Shown piece by piece: positions 63,996-64,000 of a stretch of 64,000 nt of DNA (its first letter is position 1; every line of letters begins with the position of its first letter). This DNA is from Protula sp. h YS-2021 (Eukaryota; Annelida; Polychaeta; Sabellida; Serpulidae), in assembly GCA_949752745.1 (NCBI GenBank), contig OX457031.1, forward strand, positions 8,221,328 through 8,285,327. Reading direction: 5' to 3'. A model generated the notes under the pieces. It did not search any database, was not told the origin of the DNA, and saw nothing but the letters and a program-made list of their open reading frames with translations. The translations under genes were made by a program, and so were the position numbers.

Positions 63996-64000
63996 CCTGC

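Noticed and set aside
1..64000. tRNA, rRNA or other structured RNA genes
   Set aside because: No clear A/B boxes with a cloverleaf or rRNA-like sequence were recognised by eye. A tRNAscan or Rfam search would be needed to exclude them.

Overview
This window looks like nuclear DNA of an animal, most likely a marine invertebrate. It holds a multi-exon gene with GT-AG introns and CARD-type signalling domains, a DIRS retrotransposon, a nearly complete Polinton/Maverick (adintovirus-like) element, several MITE-like repeats and a very heavy load of minisatellites. The phylum cannot be fixed from sequence alone; a mollusc, another lophotrochozoan or an invertebrate deuterostome would all fit.

Layout. 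1-10.4 kb is gene-poor DNA with at least seven separate minisatellite arrays and a probable solo LTR. 10.488-18.546 kb is one DIRS-like tyrosine-recombinase retrotransposon read on the minus strand. It keeps its inverted terminal repeats and a textbook internal complementary region, but its gag, RT-RNase H and recombinase frames are broken by frameshifts. 18.5-29.7 kb is mostly tandem repeats. Two 600-bp copies of one MITE sit there in opposite orientation, each inserted inside a repeat-rich stretch.

29.886-44.453 kb carries part of one host gene on the plus strand: a CARD exon, a second CARD-like exon, a TRADD-N-like exon, an uncertain fourth exon and a final exon. All firm junctions are phase 1. 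Two of its introns hold minisatellites whose unit contains the adjoining splice site. In one, the 3' splice acceptor is copied about a dozen times; in the other, the 5' splice donor is copied about 200 times over 10 kb.

44.5-48.2 kb holds an E-box-rich minisatellite, smaller repeats and an AT-rich zone of degenerate palindromes. About 48.4-64 kb is the Polinton. A 2-kb repeat-rich left arm is followed by compact, intact genes. Rightward are a zinc-binding PC4-like protein, a spliced acidic protein, a NADAR-domain protein, an unknown protein, integrase, packaging ATPase, four small conserved or virion-type proteins, the minor capsid, the double-jelly-roll major capsid and an adenain-like protease. 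Leftward are a cluster of small PC4-like proteins and the protein-primed family B DNA polymerase. Together these encode replication (PolB), integration (integrase), packaging (ATPase) and virion assembly and maturation (capsid proteins, protease). The right end of the element lies beyond the window. The most unusual features are the PC4-like protein family, the NADAR gene, and the splice-site minisatellites of the host gene.
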